Shown here: positions 7,480 to 14,883 of the stretch, piece by piece
How positions within the stretch are numbered: position 1 is the first letter of the stretch
How the letters are laid out: every line of letters starts with the position of its first letter
Assembly: GCA_041628815.1 (NCBI GenBank)
Contig: JBFKOL010000035.1
Location: 1-21,698 of the forward strand
Source: JBFKOL01 sp041628815
GTDB taxonomy: Bacteria; Bacteroidota; Bacteroidia; Chitinophagales; Saprospiraceae
Direction: 5' to 3'
Length of the DNA stretch: 21,698 nt
Made by a program: the position numbers and the translations under genes
The notes under the pieces: generated by a model
Told to the model about the DNA's origin: nothing
Database searches by the model: none
Seen by the model: the letters and a program-made list of their open reading frames with translations, nothing else

Positions 7480-7845
7480 ATGATTCAGCAAGAATCCAAG
7501 TTGGACGTAGCGGACAATTCAGGCGCCAAAAAGGTATTGTGTATCCGCGTGTTGGGAGGTTCTGGGAGGCGTTATGCCTCAATCGGAGACACCATCATTG
7601 TATCGGTAAAGGAAGCGGCACCTGGAGGTATTAAAAAAGGTACTGTTTCCAAGGCGGTTGTCGTTCGCACAAAAAAGGAAATCCGCAGGAAAGACGGCTC
7701 CTATATCCGGTTTGACGACAATGCCGTCGTCTTGTTGAATCCGGCGGATGAACCCAGAGGCACCAGGATTTTCGGTCCTGTCGCCCGCGAACTAAGGGAG
7801 AAAAATTTCATGCGTATTATTTCACTTGCCCCTGAGGTGCTTTAA
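7480..7845 (+). CDS. rplN: 50S ribosomal protein L14
   Basis: L14 forms part of the subunit interface and bridge B8, and is the binding site for the silencing factor RsfS. The 121 residues carry the conserved MIQQESKLDVADNSGAKK N-terminus, the PGGIKKGTV segment near residue 47 and the C-terminal RGTRIFGPVARELR block. It is the first gene of the spc segment. In E. coli, spc-operon control by S8 acts nearby at rplE; no obvious S8-site equivalent was recognised here. Confidence 0.97.
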   Translation: MIQQESKLDVADNSGAKKVLCIRVLGGSGRRYASIGDTIIVSVKEAAPGGIKKGTVSKAVVVRTKKEIRRKDGSYIRFDDNAVVLLNPADEPRGTRIFGPVARELREKNFMRIISLAPEVL

Positions 7846-7855
7846 TCCTTTTGCC

Positions 7856-8188
7856 ATGGCGAAGAACAACAAACCGCAAAAATTACATATCAAGAAAGGC
7901 GACAAAGTTGTCGTCGTTGCAGGTGCCTATAAAGGTGTCGAAGGACAAGTTCTCGAAGTGATTCCTGCTAAGTACAGGGCCATTGTCGATGGTGTTAACA
8001 TCATGAAGAAACACCGTAAGCCAACAAATGAAGGCCCCGGAGGAATCAACGAGATCAATACACCTATCCATCTTTCCAACCTGATGTTGGTGGACCCCAA
8101 AACAGGTGAACCTACACGTGTTGGAAGAAAGATAGAAGACGGGAAATCCGTGAGATATTCTAAAAAATCGGGAGAAATCATAAGATAA
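7856..8188 (+). CDS. rplX: 50S ribosomal protein L24
   Basis: L24 is an assembly-initiator protein of the 50S subunit. Its KOW domain is visible as IKKGDKVVVVAGAYKGVEGQ (about residues 12-31), followed by the loop containing NIMKKHRKP. The start at 7856 (MAKNNKPQ) gives 110 residues. An in-frame ATG at 7826 overlaps rplN and was rejected. The stop codon shares its last base with the ATG of rplE (TAATG at 8186-8190), so the two are probably translationally coupled. Confidence 0.96.
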   Translation: MAKNNKPQKLHIKKGDKVVVVAGAYKGVEGQVLEVIPAKYRAIVDGVNIMKKHRKPTNEGPGGINEINTPIHLSNLMLVDPKTGEPTRVGRKIEDGKSVRYSKKSGEIIR

Positions 8189-8745
8189 TGAGCTATACAC
8201 CGAGATTAAAGGAGCAATATGACAATGAGGTCGTTCCAAAACTGATGGAGCAGTTCAATTACGATTCTATCATGCAGGTGCCACGTGTGCAAAAGATTTG
8301 CATCAATCAAGGTATCGGTGGCGCGACGCAGGATAAAAAACTAGTTGACAATGCACTCAGCGAATTAACCCTGATTGCAGGTCAGAAAGCGGTGCCGACA
8401 AAAGCACGAAAGTCTGTATCCAACTTCAAATTGCGGGAAGGAATGACCATTGGAGCGCGAGTTACCCTCAGAAGTACCAAGATGTATGAATTCCTCGACA
8501 GGTTAATAGCCGTGGCATTGCCGAGGGTTCGCGACTTCAGGGGTATCAATGATAAGAGCTTTGATGGTAGGGGAAATTTCTCCTTGGGCATTAAAGAACA
8601 GATCATCTTCCCTGAAATTGACATTGATAAAGTCGGTAAGATAAGTGGAATGGATATCACCATTGTTACATCTGCAGAGACTGATAGCGAAGCCTATGCC
8701 CTGCTCAAAGAGTTAGGCATCCCATTTAAAAATGCAAGAAACTAA
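8188..8745 (+). CDS. rplE: 50S ribosomal protein L5
   Basis: L5 binds 5S rRNA with L18 in the central protuberance and contacts S13 across bridge B1b. The 185 residues are a typical length. Conserved segments include PRVQKICINQGIG near residue 31, KARKSVSNFKLREGMTIGARVTLR, and RVRDFRGINDKSFDGRGNFSLGIKEQIIFPEI. Translation starts at the 1-nt overlap with rplX, so reinitiation is the probable entry route for ribosomes. The gap to rpsN is 8 nt. Confidence 0.97.
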   Translation: MSYTPRLKEQYDNEVVPKLMEQFNYDSIMQVPRVQKICINQGIGGATQDKKLVDNALSELTLIAGQKAVPTKARKSVSNFKLREGMTIGARVTLRSTKMYEFLDRLIAVALPRVRDFRGINDKSFDGRGNFSLGIKEQIIFPEIDIDKVGKISGMDITIVTSAETDSEAYALLKELGIPFKNARN

Positions 8746-8753
8746 ATCTACCT

Positions 8754-9023
8754 ATGGCTAAAAAATCAATCATAGCACGAGAGGCTAAGAGACAGCGCAT
8801 GGTAAAGAAGTACGCAGCGCTGCGTAAAAAATTAAAAGAAGAGGGGCGCTGGGATGAACTGGACAAGTTGCCCAAAAACTCTTCTCCAGTGCGGTTGCAC
8901 AACAGGTGCAAGCTTACAGGCAGACCTAAGGGCTATATGAGAAGATTTGGTATCAACCGGGTCACTTTCAGGGAAATGGCTTTGGAGGGAAAGATTCCGG
9001 GATTAACAAAAAGCAGCTGGTAA
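8754..9023 (+). CDS. rpsN: 30S ribosomal protein S14, zinc-free long type
   Basis: S14 sits in the 30S head. The 89-residue protein is the long form: N-terminal MAKKSIIAREAKR, a helical middle section, and the conserved PKGYMRRFGINRVTFREMA block. Only one cysteine is present (Cys52 in RLHNRCKLTGRP), so the CxxC...CxxC zinc finger of the short type is absent and the protein should not need zinc. It lies between rplE and rpsH, the standard spc position. There is no sign of a second S14 copy here. Confidence 0.96.
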   Translation: MAKKSIIAREAKRQRMVKKYAALRKKLKEEGRWDELDKLPKNSSPVRLHNRCKLTGRPKGYMRRFGINRVTFREMALEGKIPGLTKSSW

Positions 9024-9033
9024 AAAGAGAATT

Positions 9034-9432
9034 ATGTTAACAGATCCTATAGCAGACTACCTGACGAGAATTCGAAATGCCCAACAAGCGGGACATCGCG
9101 TAGTGGAGATACCCTCATCGAAAATGAAAAAGGGTATTACTGAAATCCTCTACGAGCAAGGCTATATCCTCAAATACAAATTTGATGATGAAGGAATTCA
9201 GGGTAAGATTAAGATTGCGCTGAAATATGATCCCAAAACCAAAGAGCCGGTAATACGGAAACTGGGCAAAATCAGCAAGCCTGGTCTCAGACATTATTCT
9301 TCAGCAAAAGATTTGCCGAGGATTATAAACGGACTCGGTATAGCGATTATCTCTACATCACAAGGTTTGATGACCGATAAAAAAGCGAGGCAGGAAAACG
9401 TCGGAGGTGAAGTGATTTGTTACGTCTATTAA
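9034..9432 (+). CDS. rpsH: 30S ribosomal protein S8
   Basis: S8 is a primary binder of the 16S rRNA central domain and, in E. coli, the translational repressor of the spc operon. The 132 residues start with MLTDPIADYLTRIRNAQQAGH. They contain PSSKMKKGITEILYEQGYI and the C-terminal GIAIISTSQGLMTDKKARQENVGGEVICYVY, all typical. Autoregulation is possible by analogy only. The gaps on both sides are 10 nt. Confidence 0.97.
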   Translation: MLTDPIADYLTRIRNAQQAGHRVVEIPSSKMKKGITEILYEQGYILKYKFDDEGIQGKIKIALKYDPKTKEPVIRKLGKISKPGLRHYSSAKDLPRIINGLGIAIISTSQGLMTDKKARQENVGGEVICYVY

Positions 9433-9442
9433 AAAAGAAGTC

Positions 9443-9994
9443 ATGTCGAGAATAGGAAAAGCACCCATACCACTGGCAGACGGAGTTACGGTCAACGTAG
9501 ACGCCTCCAATGTCATCACCGTAAAAGGACCCAAAGGTGAATTGAAAGAAAGGATCCATCCCGACCTGAAGATCAATCAGGAAGATGGTGTTCTCATTCT
9601 TAAGAGACCTACCGATCAAAAACGTCACAAGGCTATGCACGGCTTGTATCGCTCTTTGGTGAACAATATGGTAATTGGAGTTTCTGAGGGTTATAAACTG
9701 GAATTGGAGTTGGTAGGTGTGGGTTACAGGGTGAGTAATACGGGTAACCTGCTTGAACTGACGCTGGGGTATTCCCACCCGATCTACTTTATGGCACCCG
9801 GTGAAATTTCCGTATCCACCGCCATGGAAAAAGGTAAAAATCCGCTAATCGTTTTAGAAGGAATAGATAAGCAACTGATCGGCCAGGTGGCTGCTAAGAT
9901 CAGGGCATTCAGGAAACCAGAACCTTACAAAGGAAAAGGTGTGAGGTTCAGGGGTGAAGAAATCAGAAGAAAGGCCGGAAAGACAGCCGGATAA
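9443..9994 (+). CDS. rplF: 50S ribosomal protein L6
   Basis: L6 lies near the GTPase-associated centre and the sarcin-ricin loop and is made of two similar alpha/beta domains. The 183 residues show the N-terminal MSRIGKAPIPLADGV block, the inter-domain GLYRSLVNNMVIGVSEGYKLELELVGVGYR segment, and the C-terminal signature PEPYKGKGVRFRGEEIRRKAGK, ending at residue 183. The length is normal. A 21-nt gap separates it from rplR. Confidence 0.97.
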   Translation: MSRIGKAPIPLADGVTVNVDASNVITVKGPKGELKERIHPDLKINQEDGVLILKRPTDQKRHKAMHGLYRSLVNNMVIGVSEGYKLELELVGVGYRVSNTGNLLELTLGYSHPIYFMAPGEISVSTAMEKGKNPLIVLEGIDKQLIGQVAAKIRAFRKPEPYKGKGVRFRGEEIRRKAGKTAG

Positions 9995-10015
9995 TAATTA
10001 TAGATTGTTTATATC

Positions 10016-10360
10016 ATGAGATCATCATTGACACCAAGGAAAAAGATACATCTCCGCATCCGGAAAAATTCCTACGGTACGGCCGAAAGGCCTCGTTTGT
10101 GTGTATTCCGAAGCAACAAGGCCATTTACTGTCAACTCATTGACGACCTGAACGGAGTCACACTTGCCTCCGCTTCTTCCAGTGGTCTGGCAGCGTCGGG
10201 TACTAAGTCCGAGGCAGCCAAGGAAGTTGGCAAACAAATCGCAGAAAAAGCAAAAGGCCTCGAGGTAAAGCAGGTCGTATTTGACCGCGCAGGCTATTTG
10301 TATCACGGTAGGGTCAAGGCGCTGGCCGAAGGTGCCCGCGAGGGTGGTTTACAATTTTAA
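10016..10360 (+). CDS. rplR: 50S ribosomal protein L18
   Basis: L18 binds 5S rRNA together with L5 in the central protuberance. The 114 residues begin MRSSLTPRKKIHLRIRKN, with the usual basic N-terminal arm. They continue through ERPRLCVFRSNKAIYCQLID (about residues 24-43) to the C-terminal FDRAGYLYHGRVKALAEGAREGGL signature. The start follows TTTATATC, an A/T-rich stretch. The gap to rpsE is 15 nt. Confidence 0.96.
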   Translation: MRSSLTPRKKIHLRIRKNSYGTAERPRLCVFRSNKAIYCQLIDDLNGVTLASASSSGLAASGTKSEAAKEVGKQIAEKAKGLEVKQVVFDRAGYLYHGRVKALAEGAREGGLQF

Positions 10361-10375
10361 AAACAGAGACATATC

Positions 10376-10891
10376 ATGGCAAATAAAGATTCCAGAATAC
10401 GCGCAACTGATACCGAACTCCAGGAAAAACTGGTTAACCTCAATAGGGTGGCCAAGGTAACCAAAGGAGGCCGTACTTTCAGTTTTGCTGCAGTGGTAGT
10501 GGTCGGTGACGGTAATGGAACCGTAGGTTATGGACTGGGAAAGGCGCGTGACGTCTCTGAGTCCATTGCCAAGGCTGTGGACGACGCCAAGAAAAACCTC
10601 ATCAAGTTTCCCATCATCAATGGCACGATACCGCATGAGCAGAAGGGAAAATACGGGGCTGGAAAAGTACTGATCAAACCTGCATCTGATGGTACGGGAT
10701 TGATTGCCGGTGGTGCGATGCGAGCAGTACTTGAGATAGGCGGTCTGCACAACGCCCTGGCCAAATCCCAGGGATCCTCCAACCCCCATAACGTAATCAA
10801 GGCTACCATTGACGCTTTGAAAAAGTTGCGTAGTCCTGAGCAGGTAGCCCGTGAACGAGGCATTTCAATGAAAAAAGTATTTGAAGGATAA
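10376..10891 (+). CDS. rpsE: 30S ribosomal protein S5
   Basis: S5 is involved in decoding fidelity and, with S3 and S4, encircles the mRNA entry site. The N-terminal dsRNA-binding-like domain is visible: LVNLNRVAKVTKGGRTFSF, then GDGNGTVGYGLGKARDVSESI. The C-terminal domain follows with LIKPASDGTGLIAGGAMRAVLE and SQGSSNPHNVIKATIDAL. At 171 residues the length is usual. It ends 3 nt before rpmD, so the two are probably coupled. Confidence 0.97.
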   Translation: MANKDSRIRATDTELQEKLVNLNRVAKVTKGGRTFSFAAVVVVGDGNGTVGYGLGKARDVSESIAKAVDDAKKNLIKFPIINGTIPHEQKGKYGAGKVLIKPASDGTGLIAGGAMRAVLEIGGLHNALAKSQGSSNPHNVIKATIDALKKLRSPEQVARERGISMKKVFEG

Positions 10892-10894
10892 GCG

Positions 10895-11077
10895 ATGGTT
10901 AAGATGAACATAAAGCTGGTGCGTAGTGTAATCGGCCAGCCCAAAGATCAGAAAGACACCGTTCGGGCACTGGGCCTCAGAAAGCTCAACCAGGAGGTGC
11001 AAAAGGATGTAAATCCACAAATTGCGGGAATGATCCGCAAGGTGCGACATTTATTGCAAATCGAGGAAGTCAAGTAA
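10895..11077 (+). CDS. rpmD: 50S ribosomal protein L30
   Basis: L30 is a small surface protein of the large subunit. The 60-residue product has the family core KLVRSVIGQPKDQKDTVRAL followed by a GLRKLNQ segment and IAGMIRKVRHLL near the C-terminus. Two starts are possible: ATG at 10895 (MVKMNIKLV) or ATG at 10904. I keep the first because it lies 3 nt after rpsE and fits the usual length. The gap to rplO is 2 nt. Confidence 0.94.
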   Translation: MVKMNIKLVRSVIGQPKDQKDTVRALGLRKLNQEVQKDVNPQIAGMIRKVRHLLQIEEVK

Positions 11078-11079
11078 TT

Positions 11080-11526
11080 ATGGAATTGCATAATCTGAAA
11101 CCGGCAAAAGGTGCCACAAGGAAACGCAAAAGAATAGCAAGAGGCCAAGGTTCAGGGCATGGGGGCACAGCTACCCGTGGTCACAAAGGTGCCAAATCCC
11201 GTTCTGGTTACAGCCGAAAGCGCAACTTTGAAGGTGGGCAAATGCCCCTCCAGATGCGTTTGCCCAAGCGCGGGTTCAAAAGCCCGGGAAGGGTGGAGTA
11301 CGTCGTGTTCAATGTAGACAAACTGGAAGCAATTGCCGGCAAATTCAAGAAGAAGGAAATCAGTCCGGAAATTCTTTATGCCCTGGGCATAACAAAAAAG
11401 AACGATAAAATTAAAATACTGGGCAACGGAGAGCTAAAGAGCAAGCTTCAGGTGCAGGCTCATGCGTTTTCCGGCTCGGCCAAGGAGAAAATAGAAGCTA
11501 CGGGAGGAAGTATCGAAAAAGTCTAA
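11080..11526 (+). CDS. rplO: 50S ribosomal protein L15
   Basis: L15 is a late-assembly protein of the 50S subunit with a long N-terminal extension threading through 23S rRNA. That extension is clear here: MELHNLKPAKGATRKRKR, then the glycine-rich RGQGSGHGGTATRGHKG (about residues 23-39), then GGQMPLQMRLPKRGF. The globular C-terminal domain ends with the KIEATGGSIEKV signature. The 148 residues are normal. It is followed by secY 7 nt downstream, as in most bacteria. Confidence 0.97.
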   Translation: MELHNLKPAKGATRKRKRIARGQGSGHGGTATRGHKGAKSRSGYSRKRNFEGGQMPLQMRLPKRGFKSPGRVEYVVFNVDKLEAIAGKFKKKEISPEILYALGITKKNDKIKILGNGELKSKLQVQAHAFSGSAKEKIEATGGSIEKV

Positions 11527-11533
11527 ATTTCCG

Positions 11534-12898
11534 ATGAAGAAGTTCATAGAGACCCTTAAGAATATTTGGAAGATCAAAGAATTGCGTAACAGGATACTGT
11601 TTACGCTGGCCTTGTTAATGGTGTATCGTTTCGGATCTTTTGTCATCCTGCCGGGAGCCAACCCGTCAGCGCTGGCAGAGGCTGCCGCAGCACGTGGCGC
11701 CAATGACATACTCGGGCTTATCAACACCTTCGCAGGTGGAGCATTCAACCGTGCCGCCGTTTTTGCACTGGGCATCATGCCGTATATTACGGCCTCGATC
11801 ATCATCCAGCTTTTGGGTTTTGCGGTGCCGTACTTTCAGCGTTTACAGCAGAAAGAAGGCGAATCGGGAAGAAAGAAACTGACACAGATCACTCGTTGGC
11901 TTACGGTGGCTATTACCCTGGTACAGGGTGGTACCTATCTCGGTTATATAGCGAGTATTCCCGGCGCAATTTCACCTGAACTTTCGAGAACGGTCTTCTA
12001 TTTCAGTAACATCATTATCCTATCGACAGGGACAATTTTTGCCATGTGGCTGGGTGAGAGGATTACTGAGAATGGTATAGGCAATGGTGTCTCACTTCTC
12101 ATTATGATCGGTATCATTGCCACATTGCCTACTGCATTCTTCGCCGAAGTACAGTTGCAGCTCAATACGACAGGATTGTTCTTGTTCTTGATAGAGATGG
12201 TGGTACTCTTTCTCATCGTGCTGGTCAGTATCATGGTCGTTCAAGGGGTGCGGCGCATTCCCATCCAATTTGCGAAACGGATGGTAGGACGTGGCAGTAG
12301 CCAGGTGCCTATGGCAGGAGTGCGCGATTATATCCCTCTGAAGGTAAATTCAGCAGGCGTTATGCCTATCATCTTTGCCCAGGCCATTATGTTCCTGCCC
12401 ATGACTGTAGCTCAGTGGGCCTCCTCATCCGGAGTACAGAACTCCCTGCTTATCAGTCTGAACAATTGGAAATCAGCGCCTTACAACATCATATTTTTCG
12501 TGCTTGTTGTGTTGTTCACCTATGTCTACACTGCTTTGCTTGTAAATCCTAAGCAATATGCAGAATATTTGAAAAGGCAAAATGCATTCATCCCAGGTAT
12601 AAAACCGGGTAAGAATACACAGGATTTTATAGACACATTGACGACACGAGTTACACTGCCAGGTTCCATATTTCTGGGTTTCATATCAATTTTCCCGGCT
12701 TTTGTGGCATTGGCCGGTGTAAATGACGGATTTGCGATCTTTTTTGGTGGCACCTCGTTGCTAATCCTCGTTGGTGTTGTCTTGGACACTTTACAGCAGA
12801 TCGAAAGCCACCTTCTCATGAGAAAATATGACGGTTTGGTCAAATCCGGAAAGCTGAAGGGGCGGAGTGGTATGCAGCCCATCGGCGCCGGCATGTAA
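11534..12898 (+). CDS. secY: Preprotein translocase subunit SecY
   Basis: SecY forms the protein-conducting channel of the inner membrane, with SecE and SecG; it takes cotranslational and SecA-driven substrates. The 454 residues carry alternating hydrophobic segments consistent with the family's ten transmembrane helices. Visible landmarks are TM1 (LFTLALLMVYRFGSFVILPG), TM2 (GIMPYITASIIIQLLGF), the basic cytoplasmic loop GVRRIPIQFAKRMVGRG, the TM7 region beginning AGVMPIIFAQAIMF, and the late cytoplasmic block NAFIPGIKPGKNTQDFID that contacts SecA or ribosome. The short basic tail ends at GAGM. Unlike many Firmicutes, no adk follows; map starts 7 nt later. Confidence 0.97.
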   Translation: MKKFIETLKNIWKIKELRNRILFTLALLMVYRFGSFVILPGANPSALAEAAAARGANDILGLINTFAGGAFNRAAVFALGIMPYITASIIIQLLGFAVPYFQRLQQKEGESGRKKLTQITRWLTVAITLVQGGTYLGYIASIPGAISPELSRTVFYFSNIIILSTGTIFAMWLGERITENGIGNGVSLLIMIGIIATLPTAFFAEVQLQLNTTGLFLFLIEMVVLFLIVLVSIMVVQGVRRIPIQFAKRMVGRGSSQVPMAGVRDYIPLKVNSAGVMPIIFAQAIMFLPMTVAQWASSSGVQNSLLISLNNWKSAPYNIIFFVLVVLFTYVYTALLVNPKQYAEYLKRQNAFIPGIKPGKNTQDFIDTLTTRVTLPGSIFLGFISIFPAFVALAGVNDGFAIFFGGTSLLILVGVVLDTLQQIESHLLMRKYDGLVKSGKLKGRSGMQPIGAGM

Positions 12899-12905
12899 AG
12901 GTGTC

Positions 12906-13721
12906 ATGGCCCAGATTCATTACAAAACTGACGAAGAAATTGAAATTATCAGGCAGAACTGCCTCCTGGTCTCCAAAACACTGGGCCATGTGGCTTCTCT
13001 GTTAAGTGATGGTGTCTCTGGTGTCACCGTAGACCGTGAAGCTGAAACATTCATAAGAGACCATGGTGCAGAACCCGGGTTCAAAGGATACAATGACTTC
13101 CCCAACACCCTCTGTATATCAAAAAATGAAGTGGTCGTACACGGAATACCGTCGGAAGACCCTTTCATAGTGGGAGATATTGTTTCAATAGACTGTGGTG
13201 TTTATCATAAAGGTTATTATGGAGACGCAGCCTATACATTTGCGATTGGCGAGATCGATGCGGACGTGATGAAACTCCTTGTTGTTACCAGGGAATCATT
13301 ACGGTTGGGAATTCAAGCGGCAAAAAAAGACAATCGAATTGGTGATATCAGTGCGGCTATCCAGGATTATACGGAGAAAAAACATGGATATGGTGTAGTA
13401 CGAGAATTGGTGGGTCACGGTTTGGGCAGAAACCTGCACGAAAAACCCGAGGTGCCCAACTACGGAAAAAGAGGGAGAGGTGTCAAGTTGCAGGAAGGGC
13501 TAGTCATAGCCATAGAACCAATGATCAACCTGGGAACGCGTTCTGTCAAGCAGTCATCGGATGGATGGACCGTCTATACCAAGGATAGAAAGCCATCCGC
13601 ACACTATGAACATACTGTTGCGATTCGCAATGGTACGGCGGACATTTTATCGGACCATGGAGTGATCGAAGAGGCCATTGAGAAAAACGAGAATCTTGAG
13701 AATATTTCATTAAAAAGTTAG
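12906..13721 (+). CDS. map: Methionine aminopeptidase, type I
   Basis: This enzyme removes the initiator methionine from nascent proteins when the second residue is small. The 271 residues form the pita-bread fold, with all catalytic positions present at E. coli-like numbering: His79, metal ligands Asp96, Asp107, His171, Glu204 and Glu235, and His178. The N-terminal SH3-binding-type or zinc-finger extensions seen in some forms are absent. The start at 12906 (MAQIHYKTDEEIEIIRQ) was chosen because the in-frame ATG at 12867 overlaps secY. About 15 residues after the last fold element form a slightly longer, charged tail ending SLKS. The stop overlaps a possible promoter for infA. Confidence 0.96.
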   Translation: MAQIHYKTDEEIEIIRQNCLLVSKTLGHVASLLSDGVSGVTVDREAETFIRDHGAEPGFKGYNDFPNTLCISKNEVVVHGIPSEDPFIVGDIVSIDCGVYHKGYYGDAAYTFAIGEIDADVMKLLVVTRESLRLGIQAAKKDNRIGDISAAIQDYTEKKHGYGVVRELVGHGLGRNLHEKPEVPNYGKRGRGVKLQEGLVIAIEPMINLGTRSVKQSSDGWTVYTKDRKPSAHYEHTVAIRNGTADILSDHGVIEEAIEKNENLENISLKS

Positions 13722-13728
13722 ATATTTG
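13696..13728 (+). promoter_or_regulatory. Possible internal promoter before infA
   Basis: TTG at 13696-13698, a 22-nt spacer and GATATTTG at 13721-13728, followed by CA. This differs from TAnnTTTG in one position only, and TTTGCA is a common form of the element in this phylum. It overlaps the end of map (stop at 13719-13721) and would give a leader of roughly 10 nt before the infA ATG at 13745. It is supported by consensus similarity only; the mismatch and the A/T-rich surroundings leave chance possible. Confidence 0.35.
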
Positions 13729-13744
13729 CACTCCCAAATTTTGT

Positions 13745-13963
13745 ATGGCAAAAAAGAATTTAATAAAGCAGGACGGAATTATTGAAGAAGCGCTGTCAAA
13801 CGCCATGTTTCGAGTGCGTTTGGAGAACAATCACTTGATTACTGCCACGATTTCGGGAAAGATGCGAATGTATTACATCAAGATTCTTCCGGGTGACCGG
13901 GTTGCGGTTGAAATGTCGCCGTACGACTTGTCGAGAGGAAGGATCACATTTAGATATAAATAG
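13745..13963 (+). CDS. infA: Translation initiation factor IF-1
   Basis: IF-1 occupies the ribosomal A site during initiation and helps IF-2 and IF-3 select the start codon. The 72 residues are the exact family length and match the S1-type OB fold, with the N-terminal IKQDGIIEEALSNAMFRVRLEN, central HLITATISGKMRMYYIKILPGDRV and C-terminal LSRGRITFRYK. The 23-nt gap after map is longer than its neighbours' and may contain promoter output (see 13696-13728). rpmJ follows 2 nt after the stop. Confidence 0.97.
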   Translation: MAKKNLIKQDGIIEEALSNAMFRVRLENNHLITATISGKMRMYYIKILPGDRVAVEMSPYDLSRGRITFRYK

Positions 13964-13965
13964 CG

Positions 13966-14082
13966 ATGAAAGTAAGGGCATCGATAAAAAAGCGGTCTGC
14001 AGACTGCAAGATTATTAGAAGAAAGGGGAAGTTGTACGTGATCAACAAGAAGAATCCCCGTTTTAAGCAACGTCAAGGTTAA
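13966..14082 (+). CDS. rpmJ: 50S ribosomal protein L36, zinc-free type
   Basis: This 38-codon gene encodes the smallest ribosomal protein, which binds 23S rRNA near the base of the L7/L12 stalk. It begins MKVRASIKKRSADCK and ends with the signature FKQRQG. Zinc-binding L36 carries Cys11, Cys14, Cys27 and a histidine near position 33. Here the residues are Ser11, Cys14, Asn27 and Phe33, so only one ligand remains and zinc should not be bound. Placement between infA and rpsM is the standard order. It is easily missed because of its length. Confidence 0.96.
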   Translation: MKVRASIKKRSADCKIIRRKGKLYVINKKNPRFKQRQG

Positions 14083-14090
14083 ATAAAGTT

Positions 14091-14468
14091 ATGGCGCGTA
14101 TAGCTGGTATAGATTTACCCAAAAACAAAAGAGGGGTCATAGGTTTGACCTACATCTATGGTATTGGACCGAGCCGGGCTGCAGAAATACTTGAGCGATC
14201 CGATATTGACATGAATACCAAGGTAAAAGACTGGACCGACGACAACATAATGAACATTGCTCGTCTTATCCAGAACGAATACAAGGTGGAAGGAGAGCTC
14301 AGAAGTGAGGTCCAGATGAATGTGAAGCGTCTGATGGATATCGGCAGCTACCGTGGCGTAAGGCACCGTAAGGGGCTACCTGTACGCGGACAGAGAACGA
14401 GGACGAACGCTCGAACGCGCAAGGGTAAAAAGAAAACTGTAGCTAACAAGAAAAAAGCGACTAAATAA
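14091..14468 (+). CDS. rpsM: 30S ribosomal protein S13
   Basis: S13 sits at the top of the 30S head, makes bridges B1a and B1b to the 50S subunit and touches the P-site tRNA through its basic tail. The N-terminal MARIAGIDLPKNKRGVIGLTYIYGIG (a helix-two-turns-helix module) and the central RGVRHRKGLPVRGQRTRTNARTRKG (about residues 90-114) are textbook matches. It closes with a lysine-rich tail for a total of 125 residues. It is the first gene of the alpha segment. Confidence 0.97.
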   Translation: MARIAGIDLPKNKRGVIGLTYIYGIGPSRAAEILERSDIDMNTKVKDWTDDNIMNIARLIQNEYKVEGELRSEVQMNVKRLMDIGSYRGVRHRKGLPVRGQRTRTNARTRKGKKKTVANKKKATK

Positions 14469-14474
14469 CACGTA

Positions 14475-14861
14475 ATGGCTAAATCCAGAAAGGCAAAAAA
14501 GAGGAAGGTCGTTGTTCAACCGGAAGGCTATGCATACATACAGGCCTCTTTCAATAACATCATCGTATCGCTTTGCAACAAGCAAGGCCAGGTTATTTCG
14601 TGGGGATCTGCCGGCAAAGCGGGATTCAGAGGATCTAAGAAAAATACGCCTTATGCCGCTCAAATGGCAGCATCCGATGCGGCACAGGTAGCTTATGACG
14701 CTGGTTTGCGCCAGGTGGAAGTTCACGTGAAAGGTCCAGGATCGGGACGGGAAGCCGCCATCAGGGCCATCGACGCAAATGGAATAAAAGTAGTCCGTAT
14801 AAAGGACATCACCCCGCTTCCTCATAATGGCTGCAGGCCTCCTAAACGAAGAAGGGTTTAA
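14475..14861 (+). CDS. rpsK: 30S ribosomal protein S11
   Basis: S11 lies on the 30S platform near the E-site mRNA and interacts with S7 and S21. The 128 residues carry a basic N-terminus (SRKAKKRKV), the core ASFNNIIVSLCNKQGQVISW, the VKGPGSGREAAIRAI signature (about residues 90-104) and the invariant end TPLPHNGCRPPKRRRV. The Asn-Gly in that end is the position known to form isoaspartate in E. coli. The start codon lies 6 nt after rpsM. Confidence 0.97.
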   Translation: MAKSRKAKKRKVVVQPEGYAYIQASFNNIIVSLCNKQGQVISWGSAGKAGFRGSKKNTPYAAQMAASDAAQVAYDAGLRQVEVHVKGPGSGREAAIRAIDANGIKVVRIKDITPLPHNGCRPPKRRRV

Positions 14862-14883
14862 TCAATTCAGAAATTAAGGTTTA

